NCBI GenBank assembly: GCA_900316005.1
Contig: ONBH01000014.1
Location: 1-51,039, forward strand
Reading direction: 5' to 3'
Source of the DNA: an uncultured Bacteroidales bacterium
GTDB taxonomy: Bacteria > Bacteroidota > Bacteroidia > Bacteroidales > Paludibacteraceae
Length of the DNA stretch: 51,039 nt
Shown here one piece after another: positions 28,701 to 35,100 of the stretch (positions within the stretch are counted from its first letter, which is position 1; every line of letters starts with the position of its first letter). The position numbers were made by a program, and so were the translations under genes. The notes beneath the pieces are model-generated. The model had not been told where the DNA came from and did not search any database. It worked only from the letters and a program-made list of their open reading frames with translations.

Positions 28701-28969
28701 CCCCGCTCACCATTGATGATGAAACGTATTACTTCCTCACCATCCAATGCGACCAACTCGGCGCCCTCCACTTCGAGATGGACGGGCAGACACTCGTACC
28801 CGAAAATGGCACCATCAATTACCTGTCTGATAGCCATGCCGGTAGCCTGGAAGCGCCTATAACGCTTCGTCCTACCGACGAGATCGGTGTGTATAAAGTC
28901 TTCGAAAATAATCATGTAATAATAATCCGAAACAATGAGAAATATGATGTTACAGGTAAGAAATTGTAA
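19733..28969 (+). CDS. Giant multi-domain surface/secreted protein with LamG-like and Ig-like domains
   Basis: I place the start at 19733 because it gives a good Sec signal (MKKAILYLVAVWMLASIPAVNLLARA) and earlier in-frame starts fall in or near the promoter; the product is 3,078 residues. Visible modules: carboxypeptidase-regulatory-like repeats at ~705-775 (SGYVRYEDGSACPGITVTA) and ~802-865; two LamG/concanavalin-like domains at ~2054-2200 and ~2256-2378 (DNEWHHFAMTVNRAFNNVAV); a BACON-like Ig fold at ~2546-2623; and two copies of a domain (~2637-2740 and ~2950-3040) also found in the next lipoprotein. The tail VFENNHVIIIRNNEKYDVTGKKL resembles a type IX secretion sorting signal. It is probably an adhesin or scaffold on the cell surface; no catalytic motif was recognised. 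Confidence 0.85.
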   Translation: MKKAILYLVAVWMLASIPAVNLLARASHGDWYFREEWGGTQYSAYSLGNGKVHYKILIYATGSSRNFWAYADEANVTQGSRCWTHVEGVDDNYPNFMIYEADNREHNRPVGDDCKGCNPNDRGWVRLKVLSDAIIVTNTYDGEPEHVSADGQWHEFWLKRQGTEDWLTYLEFDYIEPTSYAGKSYWVGNSVCYRREGEDPSDQARGEQTRTLAKLTGGNPDPAPQLQNPFLYVLNQNGTSGYGKIAIPYVSVQQPYQYWINGTGDPFVCTERADMIFVNSDDVLRSFYVSMEVQRSQDSTQKQILTSNTVNIPAYHKIHDFEVQAVKTQHEPTGKWFIDYRKKQICWKIYHPFNQELMENDMFEIQRAYHEDYSDAETIGLVPMEYDSLATDKNTDQQLYTYLDTVEAAWWNPVEQSYRIYYRIHRVSSSQWGWAGHDFVANATFDPEQRTYSPWPFSGKHLAYRLANDFESSHKVTLTLYLQNLNRNRVRTEETPGYSHFYLDPKQRFMIRKILTELNDTILLEIPHDSVQAALDKLKYHPNDTTYNQIQPYVHYTDVVSTPCVHYTYEVYIDTTGVTVRNDSVDYGVKPVSPARERDSVVYFTEAANLNTLTASQQEFSDGVLLRWETTDGDVGSYRIETRPANKDTAWTVLEEDYGGNWYKDRKANPYISLEWNYRLTMTYECNGNIKSQEAVTIGSRNPYGKVSGYVRYEDGSACPGITVTASRTSTGKTVQTVTTDENGYYLLDSLIYGEGYAYSIQPTSMSAQFHYNNTSSPTASITLGLNDCVREGVNFANISSVPVSGRVLYENSTVPVRDVQFLLNGIPVKSGTAYYKTDAAGNFEFRVPANSPFTLQAYKEGHTFAADGYVRKFNQATQREDSLLYLDQRLPGVRIYDETKVRIIGRLAGGRIQAEKPLGFGLSQNNLGDDLKLVLELEGDNISQIVHYNDDLLRDSVTVNLRHDVRNGEGVDSVGMTRVEYYKKRIIIYPDVNTGEYYVDLFPVKYKITQATASGYATLYAEGRTGETTDLTEAPLHHHSDTVEGKVVDYNDTYSITYHSPIMISCTQLQFGMPVPYYGEKTIIRQNIQNDRIEVPVVEMLPDGSYSYLFGAPVFNSDTYQFSVTAHEDYYYNNDPTSPRHEEVRLQGGTLKVYNGLHDTKNTEIQSHQLNAQGSATITLPVDYVSFIKTGDNALRALDLSVEYQGAYIESQAFRAYITGDKLKGQDFAASTHGDVILLDILRDPPGSGSSAYLDAGSSFSYNCSVDLKLTFGLGITLKYGSGANIYMGAFAGLGAGAWTGTPTEVASSYSMTLPITNTFLYKRNGTYTFTTTERITTGGDPFSVGSDADVFIGATQNVLYAEMDAVQPLDSLTYVTLAARSANGTMRTIAEGMDANGNKYYLVIGTELGATSYISSTFVHTQSYIENNLLPQLRQQRDALLMTGDSATVAAIATATNKPAYWSLVDPTDDNFGMDGYYVQMVPNNDKLYDDEVAAYNRQFVNWYSLLIKNERDKINALRGTNSQLVGTWSTGGATSVTHTETYNSSGSEYLKLFYPGASLKSSLPNIGSPVISQGASAKSFNKLLEASKDQLGQDKPIEILGKTTAATWKFEFTPIFNADFNMSPATSTKGNTKAVGFTIKADDFSYEHINVSVYRVVDDHNAFNEATESNHDFTDADGDYRYGSYVYFLNGGATRCPWEGPDSTRFYAPAMPLSAGSLKLENPKLDIDVHERSNVPVDQPAVFNIKMTNEGEVPYGSGNSMLKFTLKMQDGTNPKGAKIFIDGAPLYEDGREYRLKRGEITLKRVEVYAGEGYDFEDLTLSLTSNCSATELARCTFSAHFMPVACPVNITAPHDKWIMNTLSPQDSTGWYLPVVIDGFDVNYKNFDHIEFQYKLATRSDDDWVNLCSYYADDSLYSIASGNKAMINGGRIDNIRFYGERDPMEQEYDLRAVAFCRHGSGFITRASSVMRGVKDTRVPRVFGEAEPANAILGVGDKLLLRFNEPIAGNYLDEDNNFQLVGYTNETGITTGISLHFIDTEKSYAESKVLRSISDKSFTVDMMVRPQNPEEEYTFFNYDTKGRRSFSFGKTADNRLFATLGSGTIYSDTLPEKMMGFTRVAVVYDRENHLVRFYAGTKEVTDTLIAPFETDIEFNGSAPVSIGRGFAGNMMEVRLWTKALAPDEITQTFMKRLTGYERELIAYYPMDEGKGTTLADKANGATLYTHQTNWEYQQGISLRVNDGQVVKLADELLSRSNKQDETLMFWFKSPRKRGTIFSAGRMSNTEGTEIAFSNGALVLRNYANEWKIDGNYSDNEWHHFAMTVNRAFNNVAVYIDDKQKLSFAATKLGEISGEMYFGGDDFDGNIDEFAIFEQALPQSLMETYGTISPRGDEMGLMAYLPFVEMKENASGILEQVFSINDRRVFKTSEGDVVEKVQPLIVSVSDSSDVMDLGDRTLSAPVKDIGQLTKMNFDWSFNNDELLININMRDREINKQTLYITVRDVEDLNGNPMVSPVTWTTFVDRNAIKWAKKEITAKAIYGRDESVTRTIRVVNYSGKRHLYTIESLPEWLSVDASNGSIEPTDEINLTLTFDANIAIGTYSDVVYLTDENGLSEPLRIEYEIEALPPYEDVDKGQYPLNMSVCAQVILGNSGYDTDPNDIVYALYHNECIGKENISFDETSHTSKVFMTVYGSDVMKNKTIRFQLWQASTGKIYDLTADRNIVFAHGLVYGCGNEQPVVLTTGGSERQTITLDPGWNWTSFNLDLRQYVAKIERIMTANEPWTDGDLIKNPATRHFVIYSDSLGRFTGDFDYLRYIYTYMVYSKKGNTLYISGEKLPEDSMKITVQGNEKWSALPCLFDQVTPLTEALAGYYDYATPGDLIKAHDRFATFSTNKRWEGNLTALRPGEGYLFRRMAPGAVTIPFYLQSGSNAPRRTPANNAQPSVFSNPQAATNMTMIAKVTSSSSETDHSDNSSLLQVYVGNELAAVATPLTIDDETYYFLTIQCDQLGALHFEMDGQTLVPENGTINYLSDSHAGSLEAPITLRPTDEIGVYKVFENNHVIIIRNNEKYDVTGKKL

Positions 28970-29393
28970 AATCCTTGCTCTTTGTTCCCTCATCCTTGTA
29001 GCCCTTGTCGGCTGCAAGGATAAAGAGCAACCGGTCAATCCCTTCGTTGACCCGGGCACAACCGAGAACCCCAATTGGGTCGTTTCCGGTGATAATAACA
29101 TGTCCTCCTCTATGACGGCCATCGTCAAAGTGTCCTTTGCTAAATCCGAGGGTATCCTCGCGGCGTTCATCGGTAACGACTGCTGCGGTTTAGCCAACTA
29201 CAATACGGACCTCGGTCTCTATTGGTTGTATATCTCACCCGCTACGGAAGCAGGCGGTAACGTCCAACTGCGTTTCTATTCCCCGGAACTCAAACGCATC
29301 TTCGATGCCACAACCACCTTCTCCTTCAGCAATGATACGCAACTCGGCTCTATCACAGAGCCCTATACCCCGGAATGGAAAGTAATGCAATAA
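28935..29393 (+). CDS. Small lipoprotein sharing a domain with the giant protein
   Basis: The 152-residue product has a lipoprotein signal ending in ALVGC (Cys 27). The mature part (MTAIVKVSFAKSEGILAAFIGND ... NVQLRFYSPE ... LGSITEPYTPEW) aligns with the domain near the C-terminus of the upstream giant protein (MTMIAKVTSSSSETDH ... LLQVYVGNELAAVATPL ... GALHFEMDGQ ... GSLEAPITLRP). The gene begins 35 bp before the giant gene ends, in another frame, so translation is probably coupled. It may anchor or cap the giant protein at the outer membrane; that is inference. Function of the shared domain is not known to me. Confidence 0.8.
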   Translation: MRNMMLQVRNCKILALCSLILVALVGCKDKEQPVNPFVDPGTTENPNWVVSGDNNMSSSMTAIVKVSFAKSEGILAAFIGNDCCGLANYNTDLGLYWLYISPATEAGGNVQLRFYSPELKRIFDATTTFSFSNDTQLGSITEPYTPEWKVMQ

Positions 29394-29394
29394 T

Positions 29395-30723
29395 ATGGAA
29401 ACATTGTTGATTATTCTGCAACTGCTTGTCGTGATGGCGATGATCTTCATCGGCGCGAAAGTAGGGTCTATCGGTCTGGGTATATACGGCATGGTAGGCG
29501 TGTTCATCCTTGTGTTCTGTTTTGGTCTGGAACCCGGCGTTGTCCCCGTCGATGTGATGCTTATCATTGTGTCCGTCATCACCGCCTCAGCGGCACTACA
29601 GGCAGCCGGTGGACTGGATTATATGGTGCAAATAGCGGCTAAAATCCTCCGGCGCAATCCGAGTCGCATCACCTTCTACGCACCGTTTGTCACCTGGTTG
29701 TTCTGTTTTTTGGCGGGCACGGCGCATACCTGCTATGCCCTGCTACCCATCATCTCAGAAATAGCCTACAAAGAGAAAGTACGACCGGAACGACCGCTCA
29801 GCGTTGCTACCATCGCAGCCTCCTTGGGTATCACCGGTTCACCGGTATCTGCGGCTACTGCGGCTGTCATATCCCAAAGCTTGCTCGGCGGAGCCGGCAT
29901 TGGTATCAAAGAGATTATGATCATCACCGTCCCCGCTTCGCTCATCGCAATCTTCGTGGCGGCGCTCGTGCAGAACTTCGTCGGCAAACCCCTGGAGCAA
30001 GATCCGGAGTACCAACGTCGAGTCAGCGAGGGACTCATCAACCCCGAAGCCGAAGCTACTAAAGATGAAGAAACGGAACGCAACCCCCGCGCTAAATGGG
30101 CAGTATTAGCCTTCCTCTTGGGTGTGGTGCTTGTGGTTCTGTTTGGTTCTATTCCCGCTATGCGTCCGCAATTCCACGGCGAGGCGATGAACATGAACTA
30201 CATCATCGAGGTCACCATGATGTCCATCGCCGCGCTGATTCTGCTGGTAGGCAAGGCAGATGTACGCGAGGCGGTCAAAGGCAATGTCTTTGCGTCCGGT
30301 ATGAGTGCTATGGTGTCGATCTTTGGTGTGGCATGGATGGGTAGTACGTTCTTCCTCGGTAACCAAGAGGTCATCATGGGTTCCGTGGCAGGTGTGTTCA
30401 CCTCCTGGCCTATCCTATTCGGTATTCCGCTCTTCTTGATGAGTATCATGCTCTTCTCACAGGCTGCTACAGTTAAGACCTTGTATCCCGTAGGCTTGGC
30501 GTTAGGCGTACCGCCGCATATTCTGCTGGTGCTCTTCCCTACCGTGAACGGCTATTTCTTCCTGCCGAACTACCCGACAGAGGTAGCTGCAATCGGCTTT
30601 GATAGAACCGGAACGACCCATATCGGTAAGTATGTCATCAACCACTCCTTCCAACTGGCAGGCTTCATCACCACCTTTGTATCCATCGGCGTCGGTTACC
30701 TGTTAACCCTCCTGCTGCTCTGA
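29395..30723 (+). CDS. Anaerobic C4-dicarboxylate transporter, Dcu family
   Basis: The 442-residue, highly hydrophobic protein matches the DcuA/DcuB family: IFIGAKVGSIGLGIYGMVGVFILVF at the start, AGTAHTCYALLPIISEIA (~residues 104-121), SLGITGSPVSAATAAVIS (~residues 145-162), and FPTVNGYFFLPNYPTEVAAIGFDRTGTT near the end. Such carriers exchange fumarate, malate or aspartate for succinate during fumarate respiration, which fits an anaerobic Bacteroidales making succinate. It starts one base after the lipoprotein stop codon, so it shares that transcript although no functional link is obvious. A strong terminator lies 30 bp downstream. Confidence 0.93.
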   Translation: METLLIILQLLVVMAMIFIGAKVGSIGLGIYGMVGVFILVFCFGLEPGVVPVDVMLIIVSVITASAALQAAGGLDYMVQIAAKILRRNPSRITFYAPFVTWLFCFLAGTAHTCYALLPIISEIAYKEKVRPERPLSVATIAASLGITGSPVSAATAAVISQSLLGGAGIGIKEIMIITVPASLIAIFVAALVQNFVGKPLEQDPEYQRRVSEGLINPEAEATKDEETERNPRAKWAVLAFLLGVVLVVLFGSIPAMRPQFHGEAMNMNYIIEVTMMSIAALILLVGKADVREAVKGNVFASGMSAMVSIFGVAWMGSTFFLGNQEVIMGSVAGVFTSWPILFGIPLFLMSIMLFSQAATVKTLYPVGLALGVPPHILLVLFPTVNGYFFLPNYPTEVAAIGFDRTGTTHIGKYVINHSFQLAGFITTFVSIGVGYLLTLLLL

Positions 30724-30733
30724 TAGAGTCCAA

Positions 30734-30756
30734 TGCCAACGGCCAACGGCCAACGC
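30734..30756 (+). repeat. Heptanucleotide repeat (CCAACGG) leading into a terminator
   Basis: CCAACGG-type units follow at 7-bp spacing immediately before the terminator at 30754. Similar tracts precede hairpins at 47694 and 49330, suggesting a composite element. Confidence 0.75.
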
Positions 30757-30790
30757 AAAAAAAACGCTCCAAAAAGCGTTTTTTTTTGCG
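30754..30790. terminator. Bidirectional terminator after the Dcu gene
   Basis: CGC-A8-CGCT (30754-30768) and AGCG-T9-GCG (30775-30790) form a long stem around a six-base loop. A and T runs on either side let it act on both strands. The downstream GAGCATA is shared with the terminator at 47713. Confidence 0.85.
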
Positions 30791-30858
30791 AGCATAGTCA
30801 CTCATCTCACATCCGTTCTAACGATTATTCCCATGCAGTCGGCACACCGATTTACGCT

Positions 30859-30886
30859 AAAAAAGCTCTCCTAACCGTTAAGAGAG
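30859..30886 (-). terminator. Terminator of the cellulose-utilisation operon (minus strand)
   Basis: On the minus strand an inverted repeat (CTCTC/GAGAG extended by TAA/TTA, one mismatch) at 30866-30886 is followed by six T (30859-30864 read as A on the plus strand). It lies ~90 bp beyond the GH3 stop codon. The rest of the 250-bp gap holds only a heptamer tract at 30958. Confidence 0.65.
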
Positions 30887-30957
30887 GGGAAGAATTCAAC
30901 TAAGACGACGCCTAAGAATCGGCTTGTTTAAGGCGTTTTAGTGTCCCCGAGGTGATT

Positions 30958-30978
30958 GGTTAAAGGTTAAGGGTTAAA
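30958..30978 (+). repeat. Heptanucleotide repeat at the GH3 stop codon
   Basis: GGTTAAA, GGTTAAG and GGTTAAA run in register and overlap the last codons and TAA stop of the GH3 gene, so this repeat now defines the end of that protein. Confidence 0.8.
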
Positions 30979-33283
30979 GGGGGAGACGGCAGTCGGGGGA
31001 TATACGTATTTTGAAGTAGGCGTTGTCCGTTGCATACCATACGCGGCTGTTAAGACCGTCTTTTTCTTCATGCCAATAGCCTAACTGTTCGGGCGTCAGG
31101 GTAAACGAGACCGTACGGGTTTCGCCGGCAGGAATAAAGATTTTTTCGAATCCCTTGAGTTCGCATATCGGTCTTGCCAAATCCCCGGAACACTGATGCA
31201 CATAGAGTTGTGCCACTTCGTATGCATCGTACGATCCGGTGTTTTTGATAGTACATGAGACCGTGTACGGATCGTTGTCCGGACTGATAGCCAGCATACC
31301 ATTATCACCTATAGACCTTCCCTTGGACTCTATGACGGTTTCGCCGTATTCGAAGGTGGTGTAACTAAGTCCGTATCCAAAGTGAAAGAGGGGTTCTACG
31401 ATGGACTCTAACCAATAGGAGGAAGCGCCGATAGAAAACTGCGGAGCGCCGACAGGTATATCATCGAGCAGCACGGCATTATCAGCACAAGGACGACCTG
31501 AGTTAAGACGGTTATAATAGAAGGGAATCTGTCCCACCATTTTCGGGAATGTCATAGGCAGTTTGCCTGAAGGAACGGCTTTGCCGGTGATGATATTGGC
31601 TAAACCGGGCCCTGCCATAGTGCCGCCATGGAATGAATAGAGTACAGCATCCGCCATCTCTACTTCCTTTCCGATGGTGAGTGGTCTTCCTGCCATGACG
31701 ATGAGCACGATAGGTTTGCCTGTTGCTTTGAGCGCTGCAAGCAGTTCGGTCTGTGCGCCGGGCAGAGAGAGGTCTGCTCGGCAGCGCGCTTCGCCTGAGA
31801 GGATTGCTTCCTCGCCCGCGAAAAAGAGGATCACATCCGCTTTGCGTGCAGCCTCTACCGCTTTCGCAAAACCGCTTGTACTCTTATCGCGGCTATATTG
31901 CAAGCCGGAATCGTAGGTGATTGATAATTGAGAATTGACAATTGATAATTGTTGGAACGCCATGAGGGGTGTGATGGCATGGTCGGGTTCGCCGTCAAAG
32001 ACCCATGTGCCGAGTTGCTCTTTGGGTTGATTGGCAAGTGGGCCGGTGATGAGGATGTTTGATGTTTGACTTTTGATGTGTGATGTATTATTAAGGGGCA
32101 GGATGCCGTTGTTCTTGAGCAGTACTACACTCTGTTCGACTGCTTCGGTAGCCATTGTGAGAGCTTCCGGCGAATAGAAGACGGGGGCCTCTTCCGGCAC
32201 ATAGGGGTGCTCGAACAAGCCTAAACGGTATTTCATCCGCAGGATAGAACGCACACAGTCATCAATCATGGATTCCGGGACTTTCTTCTCCTTGACCAGC
32301 TCAGCAAGATGTTCATGGTAGATCTGTCCCTGCATATCCATCTCCATGCGTGCGTTAATGCAGCGCAGTGCCGCCTCTTTGCGGTCAACACAAAGTCCGT
32401 GCGGGATTAGATCCATGCCGCTGCCCCAATCGCTGACTAATAATGCATCCGAATGCCATTCGTTGCGCAAGATATCAATGTTCAGATGTTTGTTGGCAGA
32501 GGAAGGCATTCCGTTGATGGTGTTGAACGAGCACATGAGGCTCATCGCCCCTGCATCCACCGCCGCTTTGAACGGCGGCAGATAGACATCGCGCAACTGT
32601 ACTTCGGGTATCCATGTAGCGTTATAATCGCGTCCTCCCTCGGAAGCCGAATAGCCGGCAAAATGCTTGACGCATGCTGCCATGAGGGGGAATGCTGTTT
32701 GCTGTTTGATGCTTGATGCAGGATTAGGTGATTGATAACCTCGTACCGTTGCAGCCGCAAAAGCGGAAGCAAGATAAGAATCTTCGCCGTAACCTTCCGC
32801 TACGCGTCCCCAACGCGGGTCACGCGCCACATCCACCATAGGAGAGAATGCCCAACGGATACCATCCTGGTAGGCTTCCTGCGCCGTTATCTGCGCAGCA
32901 TGCTCAATGAGTTCCGTGTTCCAGGTTGCTGCTTGACCAAGGGGAATAGGAAAGATGGTCTTATACCCATGAATCACGTCGCGGCCCATGATCAGCGGAA
33001 TGCCCAAACGGGTCTCTTCCACCGCCATGCGTTGCAGGCGGTTGACCTCTTTGGCACCGATACCATTGAGGAGAGCACCTACTTTGCCTTCGCGTATCAA
33101 AACTTCCTTTGATTCGGTGTCATACGTGGGATCCAATTGATTCATTTGACCGATCTTCTCCTCCAGGGTCATTTGCGAAAGGAGATTTTCTACAAAACGA
33201 TCTTCGTCGCTCTGATGTGCGCATGAGCACGCCGCCAGCAATCCAATACCGTATATCGCTGTGCGAAAGATGGAAGTTCTCAT
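30974..33283 (-). CDS. GH3 beta-glucosidase, lipoprotein, with three repeat-derived insertions
   Basis: The 769-residue protein begins with a lipoprotein-type signal (IGLLAACSC). The N-terminal GH3 barrel is complete: QMTLEEKIGQMNQL, GRDVIHGYKTIFPIPL, KHFAGYSASEGGRDYN, and the nucleophile Asp 285 in ALLVSDWGS. The alpha/beta sandwich and fibronectin-like end (HFGYGLSYTTFEY, VAQLYVH) follow, as in BglX-type enzymes. It should release glucose from cello-oligosaccharides in the periplasm or at the outer membrane. Residues ~183-197, ~399-410 and ~444-455 are encoded by 7-bp-period repeats and interrupt otherwise conserved sequence without breaking the frame. It is the last gene of the operon. Confidence 0.93.
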   Translation of the reverse strand: MRTSIFRTAIYGIGLLAACSCAHQSDEDRFVENLLSQMTLEEKIGQMNQLDPTYDTESKEVLIREGKVGALLNGIGAKEVNRLQRMAVEETRLGIPLIMGRDVIHGYKTIFPIPLGQAATWNTELIEHAAQITAQEAYQDGIRWAFSPMVDVARDPRWGRVAEGYGEDSYLASAFAAATVRGYQSPNPASSIKQQTAFPLMAACVKHFAGYSASEGGRDYNATWIPEVQLRDVYLPPFKAAVDAGAMSLMCSFNTINGMPSSANKHLNIDILRNEWHSDALLVSDWGSGMDLIPHGLCVDRKEAALRCINARMEMDMQGQIYHEHLAELVKEKKVPESMIDDCVRSILRMKYRLGLFEHPYVPEEAPVFYSPEALTMATEAVEQSVVLLKNNGILPLNNTSHIKSQTSNILITGPLANQPKEQLGTWVFDGEPDHAITPLMAFQQLSIVNSQLSITYDSGLQYSRDKSTSGFAKAVEAARKADVILFFAGEEAILSGEARCRADLSLPGAQTELLAALKATGKPIVLIVMAGRPLTIGKEVEMADAVLYSFHGGTMAGPGLANIITGKAVPSGKLPMTFPKMVGQIPFYYNRLNSGRPCADNAVLLDDIPVGAPQFSIGASSYWLESIVEPLFHFGYGLSYTTFEYGETVIESKGRSIGDNGMLAISPDNDPYTVSCTIKNTGSYDAYEVAQLYVHQCSGDLARPICELKGFEKIFIPAGETRTVSFTLTPEQLGYWHEEKDGLNSRVWYATDNAYFKIRISPDCRLPL
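31920..31954 (+). repeat. Heptanucleotide repeat inside the GH3 gene (ATTGATA type)
   Basis: ATTGATA, ATTGAGA, ATTGACA, ATTGATA and ATTGTTG follow in register and encode QLSIVNSQLSIT on the minus strand. The sequence type is the same as intergenic tracts at 37735 and 3556. Confidence 0.88.
32054..32088 (+). repeat. Heptanucleotide repeat inside the GH3 gene (GATGTTT type)
   Basis: GATGTTT, GATGTTT, GACTTTT, GATGTGT and GATGTAT in 7-bp register encode SHIKSQTSNI on the minus strand, just before the conserved LITGPLA strand. Confidence 0.85.
32694..32735 (+). repeat. Heptanucleotide repeat inside the GH3 gene (GCTGTTT/GATGCTT type)
   Basis: GCTGTTT, GCTGTTT, GATGCTT, GATGCAG, GATTAGG and TGATTGA run in register and encode SPNPASSIKQQTAF between RGYQ and the conserved AACVKHFAGY block. 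Confidence 0.82.
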
Positions 33284-33312
33284 TTTTTAGATTTTTAGTT
33301 TTTCACTTTTTT

Positions 33313-35091
33313 TCATTGCTCCATGGCATCGATACCTGCGGTGAGGGCAAACAGGGTAACATTCCAGTTGATGGTGACCTCGTTGGAGGCATAACTGGGT
33401 TGGTAATCCAGGTAACTCTCATCGGCCGCAATGCCCTTGGGGTACTTGACACCGTCGGTCTCGGCATCCTGACGCGCAGGGTTGGGTCCGCCTGCCAGGA
33501 AACCGGGCAGGGTGCCCTTGGGATGGCTGAAGGAGAGACGGTGGTGGGGGTGAGAGGTCGGATTGGTACCAAAGCCCGTCACGTAGCAGTAACCCGTGGC
33601 ATTCTGACCCAGCACATAGTTGAGGCAGCGCTCGGCGTTGATGCGGTAACGCTCGTCACCCGTCAGGCGGTAGGCATAGAGGCACTCCACCCCGCGCCAG
33701 CAGCAACCCTCGGAGTTGCAGCCCCAGAAGAAGTCATTCTCACGGTTGCCATAGGGTGAACGATAGACGGATACCGTCTCGCCCTCCTCGATATAAGGCA
33801 ACAGGTGTGAGAGCAAGGCATCCTGGCATTCCAACGTAAAATCGATTTGTTCGTCACGGTGCATCATCCACTCCAGCGAAGCCAGTTCTGCCACATCGCC
33901 CCAGACGGCAGGGGTATATTCTTCGGGGCAGGTATTGAGTGCTTTTTCCTTGTACACGTTATCATGCGTCAGCAGATACAACTCTGTTGCCGCCCAATAG
34001 AATTCGTCCACGACACAATTGTCGTCGTACGCGCCGGTTGTGATGGCTGGGCTGAAGTGCTCATTCATCTTGGGCTGGTCGTAATAGACGATCGGATTAT
34101 CTTCTGCCCATTGATATGCCCGCTTCGCTGCCTTGGTAGCCTCTGCTACAAAGCCGGGATAAGCAGCCTCAAACGGGGCATAGACACGCGCTGCGAGGGC
34201 CATGGTAGCCGCGAAATCGAGTGCCGCAGCGGTAGTCTTGAGGACGACGTAACGCGTTTTCCGGCATTCATCGGGGCGGATGAAGCCCTCAAAGTCGGGT
34301 TCGGTAAGCTTATGATAGACACCGCCATCCGTGTCCTGCATCGTGAGCATCCAGCGGATGTTGTACATAGCCTCGGCGAGCATGTCAGGGCAAGGGATTG
34401 GGCTTTCGGGAATATTCAGATGCAGGGTATCGAAATAGGCTTTGTTCATCTCGTAGGCCATGAGCCAGACGCCCATGGTATAGCCGGAGTTGACGATGTA
34501 CTTGTTGTAGTCGCCGGCATCATACCAACCGCCGGGTGATGAGATGACTGTTCCTTCGGGACGGGTGTCTGTAGCCGCCGAGGCATGCACAAGCACGTGG
34601 TCATCGGGATGACCGGCAGGGCGGGCATAGCCTTCGGCATAGGGTTCTTCGGTAGCCATGGATGCCCGCTGGTGGTAGTAGGCTCGGAGCGCAGCGCGGG
34701 TCAGCTCGCGATAGGGACGCTCATTAATGATGAAATGAGCGCTCGCAAGCGAGCTCAATGATGGAATGGTGACGCAAAGCGTGTATTCCCCACACTCCTT
34801 CAAATCGGAGAAATCGACCAGCTGACGGGGTTTGCCGGAGACGGGATTGAGCATCGTAGGGGATGCGGTGCCCTGCCAGACGGTGTCTTGGTTTTCATTG
34901 AGGATGAAAACCCGAGTCGTAGGCTGTTGGTCATTGGTCGTTTGCTCCAAGCCATCCAATGCGATGGTGGCTGTTTTCTCCTGCAAGGGGCTAAAGCCGA
35001 CCTGATTGATGGCAATCACAGGAGACGTGTTGTGCTTGCACCCTACCAAGAGGGCACAAGCACATACAAACAAGAAATATGATTTCTTCAT
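33313..35091 (-). CDS. GH9 endoglucanase, lipoprotein, with N-terminal Ig-like domain
   Basis: The 592-residue protein has a lipoprotein signal (ACALLVGC, Cys 18), an N-terminal Ig-like CelD_N domain (~residues 25-120, INQVGFSPLQEKTATI) and a GH9 catalytic domain. Catalytic residues are visible: SPGGWYDAGDYNKY with Asp 191 and Asp 194, HHRLSFSHP near residue 510, and the acid Glu 571 in SNEVTINWN. GH9 enzymes hydrolyse beta-1,4-glucan; attachment by lipid suggests action at the cell surface. A 7-bp-period repeat encodes residues ~50-59 (QTTNDQQPTT) within the Ig-like domain. It lies 9 bp after the GPH transporter gene and 29 bp before GH3. Confidence 0.93.
   Translation of the reverse strand: MKKSYFLFVCACALLVGCKHNTSPVIAINQVGFSPLQEKTATIALDGLEQTTNDQQPTTRVFILNENQDTVWQGTASPTMLNPVSGKPRQLVDFSDLKECGEYTLCVTIPSLSSLASAHFIINERPYRELTRAALRAYYHQRASMATEEPYAEGYARPAGHPDDHVLVHASAATDTRPEGTVISSPGGWYDAGDYNKYIVNSGYTMGVWLMAYEMNKAYFDTLHLNIPESPIPCPDMLAEAMYNIRWMLTMQDTDGGVYHKLTEPDFEGFIRPDECRKTRYVVLKTTAAALDFAATMALAARVYAPFEAAYPGFVAEATKAAKRAYQWAEDNPIVYYDQPKMNEHFSPAITTGAYDDNCVVDEFYWAATELYLLTHDNVYKEKALNTCPEEYTPAVWGDVAELASLEWMMHRDEQIDFTLECQDALLSHLLPYIEEGETVSVYRSPYGNRENDFFWGCNSEGCCWRGVECLYAYRLTGDERYRINAERCLNYVLGQNATGYCYVTGFGTNPTSHPHHRLSFSHPKGTLPGFLAGGPNPARQDAETDGVKYPKGIAADESYLDYQPSYASNEVTINWNVTLFALTAGIDAMEQ
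34916..34943 (+). repeat. Heptanucleotide repeat inside the GH9 gene
   Basis: GTCGTAG, GCTGTTG, GTCATTG and GTCGTTT in 7-bp register; on the minus strand they encode the QTTNDQQPTT insert between two strands of the Ig-like domain. Confidence 0.7.
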
Positions 35092-35100
35092 GGATTTACA

